A DNA stretch of 64,000 nt from Tachinus rufipes (taxonomy: Eukaryota > Arthropoda > Insecta > Coleoptera > Staphylinidae), in the NCBI GenBank assembly GCA_963932245.1, contig OZ010745.1, positions 70,486,637 through 70,550,636 on the forward strand, in the 5' to 3' direction. The notes under the pieces were generated by a model, which was not told the DNA's origin, did not search any database, and worked only from the letters and a program-made list of their open reading frames with translations. Positions 1 to 10,899 of this stretch are shown here, piece after piece (the first letter of the stretch is position 1; every line of letters begins with the position of its first letter). The translations under genes and the position numbers were made by a program.

Positions 1-120
1 TTGTCCCAACAGCTCAAATTTTTCCACCAGGTTTACTATTGCCGGCCGAGAAGGTGCTTTACGACGACCAAAAAATGCTTTAGTTTTGCGAACTGTGACT
101 GAAAAATTTTCACTTCTCAT
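1..120 (-). pseudogene. N-terminal fragment of a mariner-type transposase, cut by the window edge
   Basis: The minus strand reads openly from an ATG at 120 to the window edge, about 40 residues. The segment FFGRRKAPSRPAIVNLVEKF resembles the N-terminal helix-turn-helix (DUF4817-like) found in many Tc1/mariner transposases of arthropods, where a basic loop precedes a helix ending in VEKFE. No catalytic part is visible because the window starts here. The AT-rich DNA on its 5' side (121-310) holds possible terminal-repeat words (AGGTGTTC) but no clear boundary. It could be an intact element outside the window or a fragment. Confidence 0.5.
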
Positions 121-294
121 TGAAAAACCCTATATAATTTAAATATCCAATTAACAGTTTTTTTCAATTACAGTTTGTACAATTCATATTTTATTATAGT
201 AAACTCAAGGTGTTCAGATTTTTGTCAGTAAAATAGAGTATAAATAATAAAAAAATCAATTTATTTTTAAATCTTACATACATACAGAGTTGGT

Positions 295-453
295 CAAAAT
301 TACCGGAACACCTAAATAATTCTCCAAAAAAAGATTTTAAACAAAAGTTTTTTTTGTTTTAAATAAACTATTTTATAAAAGTATTTTTAATATACAGAGT
401 GTTAATTTTATTATTATTATTAAAATTTAGTAAACTATTTTCCGGTAATTTTA
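295..453. repeat. Short inverted-repeat pair, possible mini-MITE or transposon end
   Basis: AAAATTACCGGAA (296-308) is repeated in inverse orientation at 440-452, and TACAGAG occurs just outside or inside both. The spacing of 145 bp would suit a very small MITE or the end of the transposase relic at 1-120. No target duplication was identified. Confidence 0.25.
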
Positions 454-456
454 GAG

Positions 457-1057
457 CTCATTGAAAAAGAGTATATTATTGGATATTTTTTAATTAAAAA
501 GAGTAAAGAGTATAAGAGCTTCAAAAAGAGTAAACTGTTCTAAAAAAAGAGTATGTTTGGTCAGCCTGGTAAATTAAAGTTTACATTATTTTTAATAAAA
601 ATTAATCTTACTTAAAAACATCTATAAAAATTGATGTATATTCTGAAAACTTTTAAGATTATTTTGTTAAGTGGAAACAGGTTAAGAAACTTGTAAACAA
701 TAAAGTCACTAAAATGTTTGCCAGTAATATTTGATAAAACCTCATGAAGTGTTTTCTATTTGAGCGCTTCATGCACCCGGTGCGTTAGAAATCGAGTGCG
801 ACTATTTTCGAATTGAAACATTTATACATTTTTAAAATTTGTGGACAATCGCACCAGAAAATATTCAGCGATTGTGGGTCATCTACTTCGAAAAACACAT
901 TGAAAATGTAAGACGCGTTTGACAAATGAATTCAAAAATTACTAAAATAAACCAAGAGCGACTATTTTGTCAAATGGAAAATAGTTATTATTTCTCGTCC
1001 ACGCTGTACTACCGAACCCGTTAATTGAGTGAGCGTAGGCGTTGTACATATTAACGA
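457..1057. other. AT-rich DNA without recognised gene
   Basis: No coding segment was recognised. The only local structure is a run of repeated AAAAAGAGTA words at about 465-555. Nothing else can be supported. Confidence 0.5.
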
Positions 1058-1339
1058 TTAAGGCCTGTATTTGGTTTACCTATACTTAGGGCTGTGATGT
1101 GATAACTTAATAATTGTGAGAACTTCTCATTTGAGCTATACAATTAAGATAGGTTAAACGTTGGACAAACATTTTATTATTTGACCGTACCGTTCTCATT
1201 TTTCGGTAAATTGTATATAAATATTAATAAAATACAACTCAACTATTAATAAAATGTTGTTTTTGACAAACATTTTTGGCAACATAAAAAAATGAGACAA
1301 GCAACGTAATACGATCGTAGAAGTGTGACAAGGCCTTAA
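1058..1339. mobile_element. Candidate TTAA-flanked MITE
   Basis: The word TTAAGGCCT at 1058-1066 recurs inverted at 1331-1339. The layout is TTAA then GGCCTGT on the left, and ACAAGGCC then TTAA on the right, as expected for a 270-bp non-autonomous element of a TTAA-targeting superfamily (piggyBac or Kolobok). The terminal repeat is very short and AGGCCT is itself palindromic, so chance is a real alternative. Confidence 0.3.
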
Positions 1340-1383
1340 TTAAAAACAAGTGTAAAGTATGAAGCACGAACAAATAAGTGCTT

Positions 1384-1960
1384 CATCATACAAGTTTTTC
1401 AATGATCTTTTCCGCAAGTGTATTTTATACTATTTTTCTAAAAAGTAAAAATTATTTATTTTTTACAATTGGAAAATAATCTATTTCTACAAAAGATAAT
1501 TAGATTTTCTGACTTAATAATAAGCTTAAAGCTAATATGAATTCAGAAAAGATTTTAGAGCATTAGTGCACCACAATTGTTTATGTATATTATTTCATAA
1601 ATGTAAAGATGATTCATTGGCGTATTTATGAATTATTTTTATAATTGTGATGAATAATAATTAATAAAAACATGTTGTTTGTTATTGATTTTAAAATTTA
1701 TTATTTTATTATTGATATTTATATATTTTTATATTTGGCAATTAAATAAAAATAGCATTGACATTTGTTCAAACTACAACTTACTGTTTAATTTGTTTCT
1801 ATATAATTAATTAATTAAATATTAAAATAAAAGGATAGAAAGGTCAATGTTGATTAACTTTTGTAGAAAAATAGTATGAAATACACTCGCGGAAAAGCTT
1901 ATTGAAAAACTCGTATGATGGAGAAAAAAGCTATATTTATTATTAGGTCAGAAAATCTGT
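1384..1960. repeat. Interleaved inverted-repeat (foldback) element
   Basis: A 58-bp segment at 1384-1441, beginning CATCATACAAGTTTTTCAAT, returns as its reverse complement at 1863-1920 with a few mismatches. A second segment (AGATTTTCTGACTTAATAAT, from 1502) returns inverted at about 1937-1958. The order is A, B, A', B' rather than a simple palindrome A, B, B', A', so the element has been rearranged or two copies overlap. No coding capacity is visible. Confidence 0.6.
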
Positions 1961-3119
1961 CATAGCGCATTTTCGTAGAAAAAAAAAACGTAAACCACCT
2001 AAAATTGATGTTAACTAACATCGTTTTTAGATGACAGCACTGGTTGTACTTAGTGAAAATGATTCAAATAAATTAATTGCAGTTTCTGAAAGAGAATTTT
2101 CTGAAGAAGTTTTGTTATTATCATTTTGAAAATGAAAAATAATTATTTGATGGTTTATATACAATTTTTTTAATCTAATAGTTACTAAAGTTTTAAAGAT
2201 ATGATATGATAAAATTACAATTAATTAAAACTTATTGCTGCCAATAATATCTTGAAAGTTTGCATTAATTAGTAATAACTGAGAATACTATCAGTATTAT
2301 TGCGCATATTAAGATTTATTTTTAATTAAATGAAACAATTAATACTTTAAAAACTAATTAGTAACATTTTAATGTTTTGACACGATAATGTAAAAATAAC
2401 TATCAACTAAGTAGTGTAATGCTATGCCATAATATAGTCTGCATCTTTTAACATATCATTAACTCAGATAAAATAAAATTTATTGATAACCAAATCAATT
2501 CAATAATTTTATTAGTTAAAATCTAATTTTATATATATTTAAGTGTATATTTAAGTTTTATTTATATTTTTTAGAGTCGTAAAATTGTATCGATAATTTA
2601 TGGCTTTAGTTGTTGAAGTAATATAAATTTAAAACCAAGGAATTATAAAAAAATTCATTATAATTTATCAAATAAATATTAATCAAAGAGTTTTTCATTT
2701 TTCAAATAAAATAACAATGCTTTTTCAGATTTTTTTTCAAAATCTGCAATTAAATTGTAAATTACTTAATTGGTAAGCGACGCTGAAGCGTTTTTGTACA
2801 ATCTAGTGTATAACAAAACTAAAGCATGATTATCTGAATCATTTTATTATGAGTCGATTAGATTTTAATATCAGGTAGTTTTTATAATCAATAAATATTT
2901 GTTCAATATTTATATCAAAACTATTTATTGGCCTGGCAATAAATATTCATTGAGCTTCAAAACTATTACTTTGTTTAAAATTTTAACAGTAAACTTTTTT
3001 AAGTAATAATAATTACATTAAATAATAAATAACATTATTATTAATTTAATTGTAATCAAATATTAGTTACCTTATATATTTTTTTAAACATTGCTAATAT
3101 ATAATAACTAATAAATTTT
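1961..3119. other. AT-rich DNA without recognised gene
   Basis: Very AT-rich sequence with homopolymer runs. No reading frame with recognisable similarity and no clear repeat boundary was found on either strand. Confidence 0.5.
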
Positions 3120-3700
3120 CTAATTATCCACTCAAAACTTTTTTTTTAACTTTGAATTTGATTATTAATTTATTAATAGATTAGTAACAATAAAACTAAA
3201 ATATAAAAAGAGTTTTTTTTATAACTGAAATATTTCAACTTTCCGCGATCGCGTAATTTTAATTAAAAGTGTTCTAATTCTAGTTACCAACTCTCACTTT
3301 TTTTAAATTTTGAATCAATTTTGTAGTTTGTTAATAGATTATAGTTGGTTCGCGTTAAGAAATTTAGAAACTAAGATACAATGCTCTGGCTTACAGATTC
3401 GCCCAATTTGGTTTTGCTTTTTTGAGAACTATTATGGCAGGTACTCTCATGTATGTTTTTATTTTTAGTATAGTTGCTCTGACAACCAACTTTATTTTTT
3501 TAAATGGCAACATACATTTTTATTTTTATTTTTTGGAATTTTTAAGATAACTATACTAACAACCTTTAAAAAAATTAAATAGAAAGCTTTTTTTATAACT
3601 GTGAGTCTTTAACTTCTGCGACCGTGTAAGTTTAATTAAAAGTGTTCTCAACTTTTTTTTTTAACTTTAAAACAATTTTACTGTAAGTTGTCGGCCATTA
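3120..3700. repeat. Degenerate direct-repeat block
   Basis: A segment reading roughly TTTTTTATAACTG, a short variable part, GCGAYCGYGTAA, then TTTAATTAAAAGTGTTCT occurs at 3213-3275 and again at 3590-3650. Both are followed by CTCAA(C/A)TTTTTTTT-like tracts, also seen at about 3131 and 3290. Spacing is irregular (about 160 and 355 bp), so this is an eroded tandem or segmental duplication rather than a clean satellite. Confidence 0.45.
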
Positions 3701-3884
3701 TTTATTATGATTTGTTTTATTGAAAACAAAAGAATAGCACGACAATTTTATATGCAGTTATAATTATTTATAAAAAAGACCCTTTGCACTGACGCCTGAT
3801 GAACGACGGGGCAATAGCGTAAACAAACTTTGGTTCTGGTCAAATCCGCTTAAAAAATCAAAGGAATTCCTGCGGGGTTCGTTA

Positions 3885-4110
3885 ATCCATATGTAGAATT
3901 GTCTTGTAAAGATATTCTATATAAATGATATAAACAATACTAAGCGGGTTCATACGTAGAATTAAATTTTGAAAACATTTTATATAAAGAAAGAAGTTGC
4001 TTAATTTGAAAACATTTTGAGAAATTAGTTCTGAAACAGCTTTACAAAAATTTATTATATGTATGTAAAATTGTATTATAAAAATATTTTATATAAAAAA
4101 AAATTTGATT
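3885..4110. repeat. Degenerate short repeats
   Basis: Three similar segments built on CATAYGTAGAATTRT followed by an A-rich stretch and ATTYTATATAAA occur near 3887, 3950 and 4057. They look like a small eroded tandem array. Confidence 0.35.
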
Positions 4111-4164
4111 TATTTGAAAAAAAAAAAAAAGAAAAAATGAAATTGAAAACAACTTTATTTTAGT

Positions 4165-4290
4165 ATAAACTACCCGTCCGCAAGCATGCTCAACTCGCTC
4201 AAGTGTCTATCATCAAATGAATGATTGATGTCAAACACACTGGTGGTTCTGCACTTCTGTTTAAACTATTTGATGGTAATCACACATACT
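4165..4290. repeat. Isolated unit of the 5.75-6.26 kb satellite
   Basis: The stretch from CCGTCCGCAAGCATGCTCAA through GTGTCTATCATCAAATGAAT matches the units at 5883, 6009 and 6171 described below (consensus CCGTAYTCATG, then GTGACT, CTCGCTCACGTGTYTATCAT). It sits 1.5 kb from the main array, separated from it by the R1-like relic. Confidence 0.5.
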
Positions 4291-4401
4291 TATCCACCTT
4301 GAGAATAACTTACGCATGACAATACTTTTCGGTTTTCTTCCTGCTGTTAATTTGTCCCAGTCATTGTCTCTAATGTAGTACTAGTTTGAAGTGAGCTGGT
4401 T

Positions 4402-5755
4402 TTGGCCTCGCGGAATTCACGGAGTCTGCTGCGGCAACACATGCTGTCCCCGGCTCATCTCTCCCTATACCCTATTTTTCTGCCCTACTTTCTACACTGG
4501 CATTCTTATCTCTTTTCTCCTATTCTTGTGTTATTTAGCCTAGCGTTGTTCTTAGGTATCTTTTTAGTTTTTCTATATCTTTATTAACTTCTTCCTTGTT
4601 GTATCCTCTTTTTTTCATAAATATTTTGTGCAGCTCCATTAAATGCATCCTTTTTGGTAGTCCTGCATTTGCCAGTTTAACTTCTAGTGAGATTCTTGAA
4701 TCTCTATTTGGGATTAGTTTTTCTTGTCCACTGGTTGCCAGATATACTCTGACCATTTTGTTGTATTTTTTGTCAACCTCAAGATGGCGTATCTTCCGTT
4801 TGGAAATTGTTTAGTCAATTTCCTCAGTTTATTTTCCTTAAACAGTTCTCTTCTTTTCCTCCTTATTTCTGCAATTTCTGTTGGTACTAGGGTTTCAGTA
4901 TATGTTCTTCTCTTGTCTTTCTGTTCATTTTCTACTGCTTGGCAGGCATAGTTGTTTTGACCTTTTTTGTTTCTTTCCTCTATATTACTTTTTTTTATTT
5001 TTCAGTTCTTCTTCAGTTTCATTGAAATCCTTTTCTCTTCTTTTTTATCTTTTGACTTTTCTTGATGTTTGTATTGCTTTTTTCCTGCTTTCCTTGACTT
5101 CTTTGCACCACTAGTATGGCCCTCTTTTTCCTCCTTTTCTGTATCTGGGAATTGATTCTTCCGCTGCCTTCCTCAAATTTTCCGAGTACCTTTTGCATCT
5201 TTCCTCTAAGTTTTTGTTTTCAGTCACTTCCTCTGCTTCTATAGCTCTATTTATCCTTTCTTTGTTCATTCTTCTTATGTTCCATTTTTCTTCTCCTTTG
5301 TCTTCCTTTTCCCCTTTTCTGTTTGTGCTGTATTGTATGTACTTATGTAAACTCAGTGATTCTTCTTCTGTCACTGTTGAGCTCCTTACTACTCCAGCCG
5401 TTTCCCATATTGCTATGGTAATGTCAATGTATAATTTGGATCTTCCTCTTACAAACGTTGGTTTATCTCCTTGATTAATAATATTTCATATTGCAGTTTG
5501 TACTGATGTAACAACTGTATCTCTTATATCGGCCTACACTATTCCCTCCTTAGGTGTCCCCCACCTTTTTACTTTATCTCTACACTTACTCCTTGTTAGG
5601 ATAGCTGCGTCTGAATTTTTATCATTTATCCACTCCCCACTTAGTTTGTTTTTATTTGGTTCACTCACTATTACTATGTCTATTTTTCCTCTTACCGCTG
5701 TTGCCATCAATAGGTCTTGCGCCTCTCTTCCTCTGCCTATATTTGTTTGGATGGA
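4402..5755 (-). pseudogene. R1-clade non-LTR retroposon relic: endonuclease and linker
   Basis: Read on the minus strand from about 5755 downwards, broken frames give the start of an apurinic-type endonuclease of the R1 clade: QTNIGRGREAQDLL, then VDIVIVSEPN-like KIDIVIVSEPNKNK, then the C-terminal endonuclease signature GDKPTFVRGRSKLYIDITIA and a later EESLSLHKYI. After that comes the basic linker that precedes reverse transcriptase in R1 elements (WNIRRMNKERI, ESIPRYRKGGKRGPY, with a stop where a second aromatic residue is expected). Several stops and frameshifts interrupt it and no RT core is visible before about 4400, so it is dead and truncated. The R1-like piece at 55848-57545 supplies the complementary RT part and may be the same family. 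Confidence 0.65.
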
Positions 5756-6260
5756 TGGATATTAGAAGATTGGTGTCACCATCGCCTAGTCTTACATAGT
5801 GACTTTTAACGCTTGCAGAGAGGAGTAATTTCCAATCTTTTGTTAACAAACTCTTGGGTTGTTGGGTGAGTAATCTACTTGTCCGTAATCATGCTCTAGA
5901 GTGCCTTGCCTACTCGTGTCGATTGGATGTCACCAAGGCAATGGTTCATAAAAACTTTTAATGCTTGCAGAGAAGGAAAACTTCCAATTATACTAGTTTA
6001 AACAATCCGTCCGTACTCATGTTTTGAAGTGACCCGCTCACCTGCCTATGTGTTTGACACTAAGAAATGGAATATTGCCATCACCTTCTTTGACATAAAG
6101 ATTTTTAACGATGGCAGATAATAACTAACACTTGGGCGGGTGAGCGGGAACCTTAGTTAAACCCATCCATCTATACTTATGATCTGGAGTGACTTAGCCA
6201 CTCGCTCACGTGTTTATCATCAAGGGAATGAATTTTATTATTACCTTCTCTAACACACTA
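5747..6260. repeat. Degenerate satellite, about 125-160 bp unit
   Basis: Units begin near 5883 (CCGTAATCATGCTCTAGAGT), 6009 (CCGTACTCATGTTTTGAAGT) and 6171 (CTATACTTATGATCTGGAGT), preceded by a partial unit from about 5747. Each continues with a CTCGYYYACGTGT-like word, a CATCAAGGGAATG-like word, CCATCACCTTCTYTGACA and TTTTAACG(C/A)TTGCAGA. Unit lengths differ (126 and 162 bp) and identity is modest, so the array is old. Confidence 0.6.
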
Positions 6261-6289
6261 ACAACAATTGCAAAAATGACAACTTAATA

Positions 6290-7465
6290 GTAGTAGAATT
6301 TATTGATAAACATGACGTTGTACAATATAAATTTTAAAACTAACTTAAATTAATTATTTACAATATAAAGAAATACAATAAAATAGAATACAATAAAATA
6401 CAGCGCATTGCAAAACAATACAATACAATACAACATACATCATACATATAAATATAAAATATAAAGCTAATATAAAAATTATTAAGGATTTAAAAATTCA
6501 TCTAAACTATAAAATAATTTATTTTGTAAATAATGTTTGGCACTTGTTCTAAATTTACGGTAAGTTTTTTCAGACTTTATATTTACAGGTAAAGCATTAA
6601 ACATTTTTTTTCCGTTGTAAATAAGGGAATTCTTGCAAAGAGTAGTGTGAGGAATGGGAAGTTGAAAATTAAGGTCATTTGATCTAGTCACGAGAACACC
6701 TGAAGAACTACATTTAAAGTTTTTCTTTAAGAGGCAAACAGTTTCTAAGATAATTAAAGAAGGTAACGTTAATATTTTATGCTCTTTAAAAAGTGGTCTA
6801 CAAGATATTAAATTACTTTTTATAGAACACAAGATTCTTAATGATCTTTTTTGTAAAATAAAAATTTGATTAATCTGTTCTTTTGACGAGCAACCCCAGA
6901 ATGCAGCACCATATCGTAAGTACGCTTCTATAAGAGAAAAATACACTTGTTTAGCCACATAGTAACCTAATTGTTTAATGGTTCTTTTAATAGCATAACA
7001 ACCAGCTGATAATTTTGCTATGTAACTGTCTATCTGATCGCACCACCTTAGCTTATAATCTAATTTTAAACCAAGAAAGGCAACCTGATTGAATTGAGGA
7101 ATTTCATTATCTCCTATATTTAAAGGAGGCAAATCACTACTAAAAAATGAAATAAACTGTGATTTTTTGGCGTTGAAGCTTAGCAAGTTAGCTGTACACC
7201 AATTACTTACAGATAATAAATCTTGTTCAATAGTAGTCGTTAAGCCAGCAATATTTTTACTAGACCATAAAATGTTAGTATCATCCGCAAAAACAGTAAA
7301 TTTTCCAGATATTTTAATGTTTAATAAGTCGTTGATATACAGAAGAAACAAGATAGGAGCTAAAATAGTTCCTTGTGGAACGCCCCTAGAAATGTTTAAA
7401 TTGCTGGATGAAGAATTTATTTTTTGTGCGCCTGTGGTTTGCAGACGTGAGATCGGGTGCAACAA
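6290..7465 (-). pseudogene. CR1/Jockey-superclade non-LTR retroposon, 5'-truncated reverse transcriptase and 3' UTR
   Basis: A minus-strand frame of 327 codons (7465-6482) encodes the second half of a non-LTR reverse transcriptase. It shows the motif SRGVPQGTILAPILFLLYIN, the catalytic box FADDTNILW (both aspartates intact), a later FLGLKLDYKLRW, and the C-terminal stretch SLIEAYLRYGAAFWG typical of CR1/Jockey-like elements. The finger and palm part carrying motif A is missing, so the copy is 5'-truncated, the usual fate of target-primed reverse transcription. Downstream on the same strand (about 6290-6480) lies a 3' UTR-like segment with repeated TATTG/TTGTA words at 6370-6440. The long intact frame suggests a fairly recent insertion. 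Confidence 0.8.
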
Positions 7466-7499
7466 AATTTAAAATTTGTTGGACTGCCGACAGCTATAA

Positions 7500-8150
7500 T
7501 AATAACATATTAAATATAAATACAACAAAAACGTTTTATACTTTTTATTACTTATAAAAATCTGGTTAATCTGACTTGAATCGTCTTACTTCAGCCGCGT
7601 CAGATCAAGTCACACTCGAGCACTTTTATGGAAACACGTTTTTGTAGTGTTTGTGTGTCACGTAACAGATTTTTCAAATATCTAGTAATTACGTTTGTTG
7701 CATTTTTGTGATAGTTATTTACAGCTAGATCAAGTGGGTTTTTGGGGGTGTGAAAAATACATTGACAAAAGGTCAATGAGGTACTTACAACTGTCTGAGG
7801 TTATTCACACATAGGCTAAGGAGGGCCTTAGAGGTGTGTAAAACAAAGTATATTAGTATTAGCGTTATTGAGGTACTTGACATTTGTAGCTTGCTATTAT
7901 TTATACACTTTCATAAAGCCTTGTGGTTGTATGTTAACACCGTATTTGGCAAGGTTTTATACATAACATCTGTTGAGGGTTTGAGCCTTTGGGGTTGCAC
8001 AATAACTGCAAAAGATTGTCAAACTTACACTAGCCAGTTAGGTCTTGATGTTGTATGCAGGGCGCATTACATTAGTAAGAAACAGTTATAAACATACTGG
8101 TATTAGAGTATACTTTGGTCATGTGTTAATTAGGGGATTGGTAATATACT
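7500..8150. other. Unrecognised sequence between retroposon and transposon
   Basis: An 85-codon open frame at 7834-8091 (+) has no recognisable motif and I do not regard it as a gene. The segment is less AT-rich than its surroundings around 7580-7640, perhaps another eroded repeat. Confidence 0.35.
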
Positions 8151-9345
8151 AGGTGTTGCAAAAGTCACCACCCTATCGGAAGATGTTATAATTTTTGCAA
8201 ATGGCGGTAATTGTCAAGTCTGCTTTGACATTTGTGAAGTAAACAGCTACAAAATACACGTCAATAAGACATTAATTGCTATACTCCTCATAAACGCGAA
8301 ATAATTGTTTTGATTTTTTTGCGTATAATTTGTCGGTGGTGTTGGCGCAACGTAAATTTAAACGTAGATTTCCCGGTTGTCCGACATTAACTGGGCAAAC
8401 ACTACGGCGTTTAGCTGCTTGCCTAGAAGAGTGTGGGTCAACACAAAATGCTGTCAGGTCTAAGCGGTCCCGGAGCAGCCGTTCTGCTAAGAATATTGCA
8501 GCTGTGGCTGAAGATGTCGCAGAGGACCTCGGTGTATCGACCAGACGACGTGCCACGCAATTGGGCATCCATCGGCGGTCTTTACAGCTGCTAGTCGTTG
8601 ACCGCCAACCAAGCGCGTGTAACTTACGCTCAAGCCATCCTGAATCTTGACAACGAGGAAGACAACTTTTTATCAAAAATTATTATGAGCGACAAAGCCC
8701 ATTTCCATCTCTGTAGATACGTGAATAAGCAGAACTATTGCTTCTGGGGTACCAAAAATTTGCGTACAACACACGAAGAGTCATTACACCCGCTCAAAGT
8801 TACTGTATGGTGTGGTGTTTACGCTGGAGGCGTCATTAGGCCTTATTTTTTTAAAAACGCCGCCTGCCAAACGACTACTATGAACGGCGAGCGCTACAGA
8901 GCCATGCTCAACAACTTTCTTCTACCTCAACTGGACGAATTGGCACTGGAAAACTTGTGGTTTCAACAGGATGGAGCAACGGCACATATTGCACAACCTA
9001 CAACCAAAATTCTGAAATCTGCATTTCCGGGTAGCCTAATCTTTAGTTTTGGTGATTTGCATTGGCTGGCAAGATCGCTCGATTTAACCGTTCCAGACGT
9101 TTTTTTGTGGGGTCTCGTGAACTTACGAGTCTATGTCAACAAGCCTTAGACTCTTGAAGCCTTCAAAGAGAATATTTGTCAGGAATGCGGGAACCTATCG
9201 CCGGAAGTTTTGGCAAGATGGAAAATGCAATAAAACTAGCCAATTCATCAATTCTGGCGGCGGCCATTTGGCCAATATAATTTTTTCTACTTAATAAAAA
9301 AAAATTATCTCTCCTGATATGATGACCGTTTATATAGGCAAACAT
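8151..9345 (+). pseudogene. Tc1/mariner-superfamily transposase pseudogene, DD41D type
   Basis: Two plus-strand frames make up one decayed transposase. The first (about 8330-8590) has the N-terminal domain: AQRKFKRRFPGCPTLTGQTL and RRATQLGIHRRSLQ, a second helix-turn-helix. The second (8598-9149) has the DDE/D core: MSDKAHFHLCRYVNKQNYCF, PLKVTVWCGV, WFQQDGATAHIA and SLDLTVPDVFLWG. Counting residues between the aspartate of QQD and that of VPD gives 41, the spacing of the DD41D (rosa-type) group. A frameshift lies near 8595, and a stop follows VNKP at 9147, after which TLEAFKENI and IHQFWRRPFGQYNFF mark the remaining C-terminus. The left end may be AGGTGTTGCAAAAGTCACC near 8151; no matching right end was found. 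Confidence 0.8.
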
Positions 9346-9347
9346 AC

Positions 9348-9900
9348 CTTATTTTTTTAAGCAAAAATAGCTTCTATTTAATGGTACGTTAAAAACATGA
9401 TTAAATTGAGACAACACTTTAACATACTAGTAGCTCTCCAGGAATAAAATCTAAACTAACAATAATTTGCGTATCTGTAAACATTAGCTAAAAAACGTTT
9501 ATTGAACCTGAACTTGCGTTTGAGATCTCATACAAAACCGGAAAACAAATCTGTAGTAAATTTGATACAAAACACAGCAGCTTTTGAAAAAAAAAAACAT
9601 CTACTGAGCAAGTGCAAGCACAAGCTAAAGAAGAGCTCCAGAAAGTCTTTTAGCAAAGGTTTTTGAATTTTAATAAGGAACGGAATAGCAAAGAAGAATA
9701 GCAACTAAAAGTGCACAATGCAATCAAAAGTTCATAGTGTAGAAATCTTTTTTTTTTATTAGAGATAAACAAAATTGTAGGTAATACTGCTTTTGCAAGT
9801 GTATACGTTAGTGTAACAAAATTTAAAAAAGCAATTGGTTGGTTGAAATAATAAATGCTCTACCTTTCTGTCGGTTTAAGACTAAAATATCACATATTGT
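9348..9900. other. AT-rich DNA without recognised gene
   Basis: No recognisable coding sequence or repeat boundary. It may include the eroded 5' part of the Tc1-like element that becomes readable from about 9900. Confidence 0.4.
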
Positions 9901-10283
9901 AATAGAGAAGGCCTGGTAGAGATGATTAAGAAGTGGTACATTAAATTGTAAACAGAGAAAGCGCATGAAAGAAAACTACATCAAATGAAGACAGGTTTTT
10001 AAGTTGTTTGTTGGAATAGGTAACTCTGCTAAGTAATGGCTACAAGTGTTGAAATCTCGTCGCAAACAGTTTGAAAACATAATTTAAAGATTCAAAAACC
10101 AGTAATTTCAAAAAATAACTATTTTACAAAAATTTGTATTACACGAGTTGAAGAACATAGAAATTGAAAATATGGAATAAATCTAAATTTACAGTATTTT
10201 CTACGGACGTATGCGTAACGTAAGTATGGCGTGAACCTAGACAACGTTACATAGAAAAAAATATGGTTCCTACCGTGACTTTT

Positions 10284-10440
10284 GCGGCGCCGTAGCTAAG
10301 GCCCCGCATGCCCCTTGGCGCGGGAGCAAAACCTGAGGAGGGGGGAGGTTAGAAAGAAATTACACGCTATTTTTTAACTCTACGGGGGCTTTTTTAAATA
10401 TTTTGCGGGGAGGGGGAGCTACAAATTCTAGCTACGCCAC
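10284..10440. mobile_element. hAT-type MITE, 157 bp, with 8-bp target duplication
   Basis: TGACTTTT flanks the element on both sides (10276-10283 and 10441-10448). The ends are imperfect inverted repeats: GCGGCGCCGTAGCTAAGG on the left and, read inward from the right, GTGGCGTAGCTAGAATTTG. An 8-bp duplication with short terminal repeats is the signature of the hAT superfamily. The GC-rich purine tracts inside (GGAGGGGGG, GCGGGGAGGGGG) stand out from the AT-rich surroundings. It has no coding capacity. Confidence 0.75.
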
Positions 10441-10621
10441 TGACTTTTGGTAGAGGTTTTATAACCGTATGGGAAGGAATAAGTTTGGAAGAAATAACAA
10501 ATTTAGTAACATTTAGAAATAAGTTTGTGAATGCAGAACGGTACTCAAATGATGTTTTAAAGCTTATTGTTGTACCATATGTGCAGGTATTTAAAAATGA
10601 ATTTATTCTTGTGGACAATAT

Positions 10622-10669
10622 GATCGACCGCAAAGGGCCAAAGTTGATCGACCGCACAGGGCTAAAGTT
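10622..10669 (+). repeat. 24-bp tandem duplication inside the Tc1 relic
   Basis: GATCGACCGCAAAGGGCCAA plus AGTT is followed directly by the same unit with two changes (GATCGACCGCACAGGGCTAA plus AGTT). It replaces the stretch where a Tc1 transposase carries its second catalytic aspartate. Confidence 0.7.
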
Positions 10670-10899
10670 GTAAACGATTTTTTAGAAAAGCAACGAATTA
10701 TGCGGATGGACTAGCCACCAATCCCATCAGATATAAACCCTATAGACCTTATATGAAAAGCAACTTTATACCCAAAACACACCACGCTATTTAGATGCTC
10801 AAAGAAGCGTTGCAAGAAGATTGAGACAATATTTCTCAAATATTAAATAGCAAAGTGCTAGTTGCCAGGAACTTTTAAACGCTTGAGAAAGACTAACAC

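Larger units (their letters stand above)
9900..10870 (+). pseudogene. Tc1-like transposase pseudogene, interrupted by a hAT-type MITE
   Basis: Broken plus-strand frames show the order of a Tc1-like transposase. An EDRFL word lies near 9985, SVEISSQTV (second helix-turn-helix) near 10050, and a VWREP..RY..KN stretch near 10220. After the MITE the frame continues TVWEGIS..TNLVTF..VNAERY and VVPYVQVF, where the catalytic QDNA region has been replaced by a duplicated 24-bp segment (10622-10669). An eroded MD*PPIPSDINPID stands for the WPA.SPDLNPIE box near 10705-10740. Leaving out 10276-10440 plus one copy of the 8-bp duplication rejoins the frame as PTVTFGRG, so the MITE inserted into coding sequence. 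Many stops make the element dead. Confidence 0.6.

Noticed and set aside
5193..5474. 93-codon plus-strand open frame and neighbouring hydrophobic frames (4402-5114)
   Set aside because: They are antisense to a lysine/glutamate-rich R1-like relic, which makes the complement leucine/phenylalanine/serine-rich.
7834..8091. 85-codon open frame on the plus strand
   Set aside because: No recognisable family, no splice or promoter context, and it lies between two mobile-element relics.
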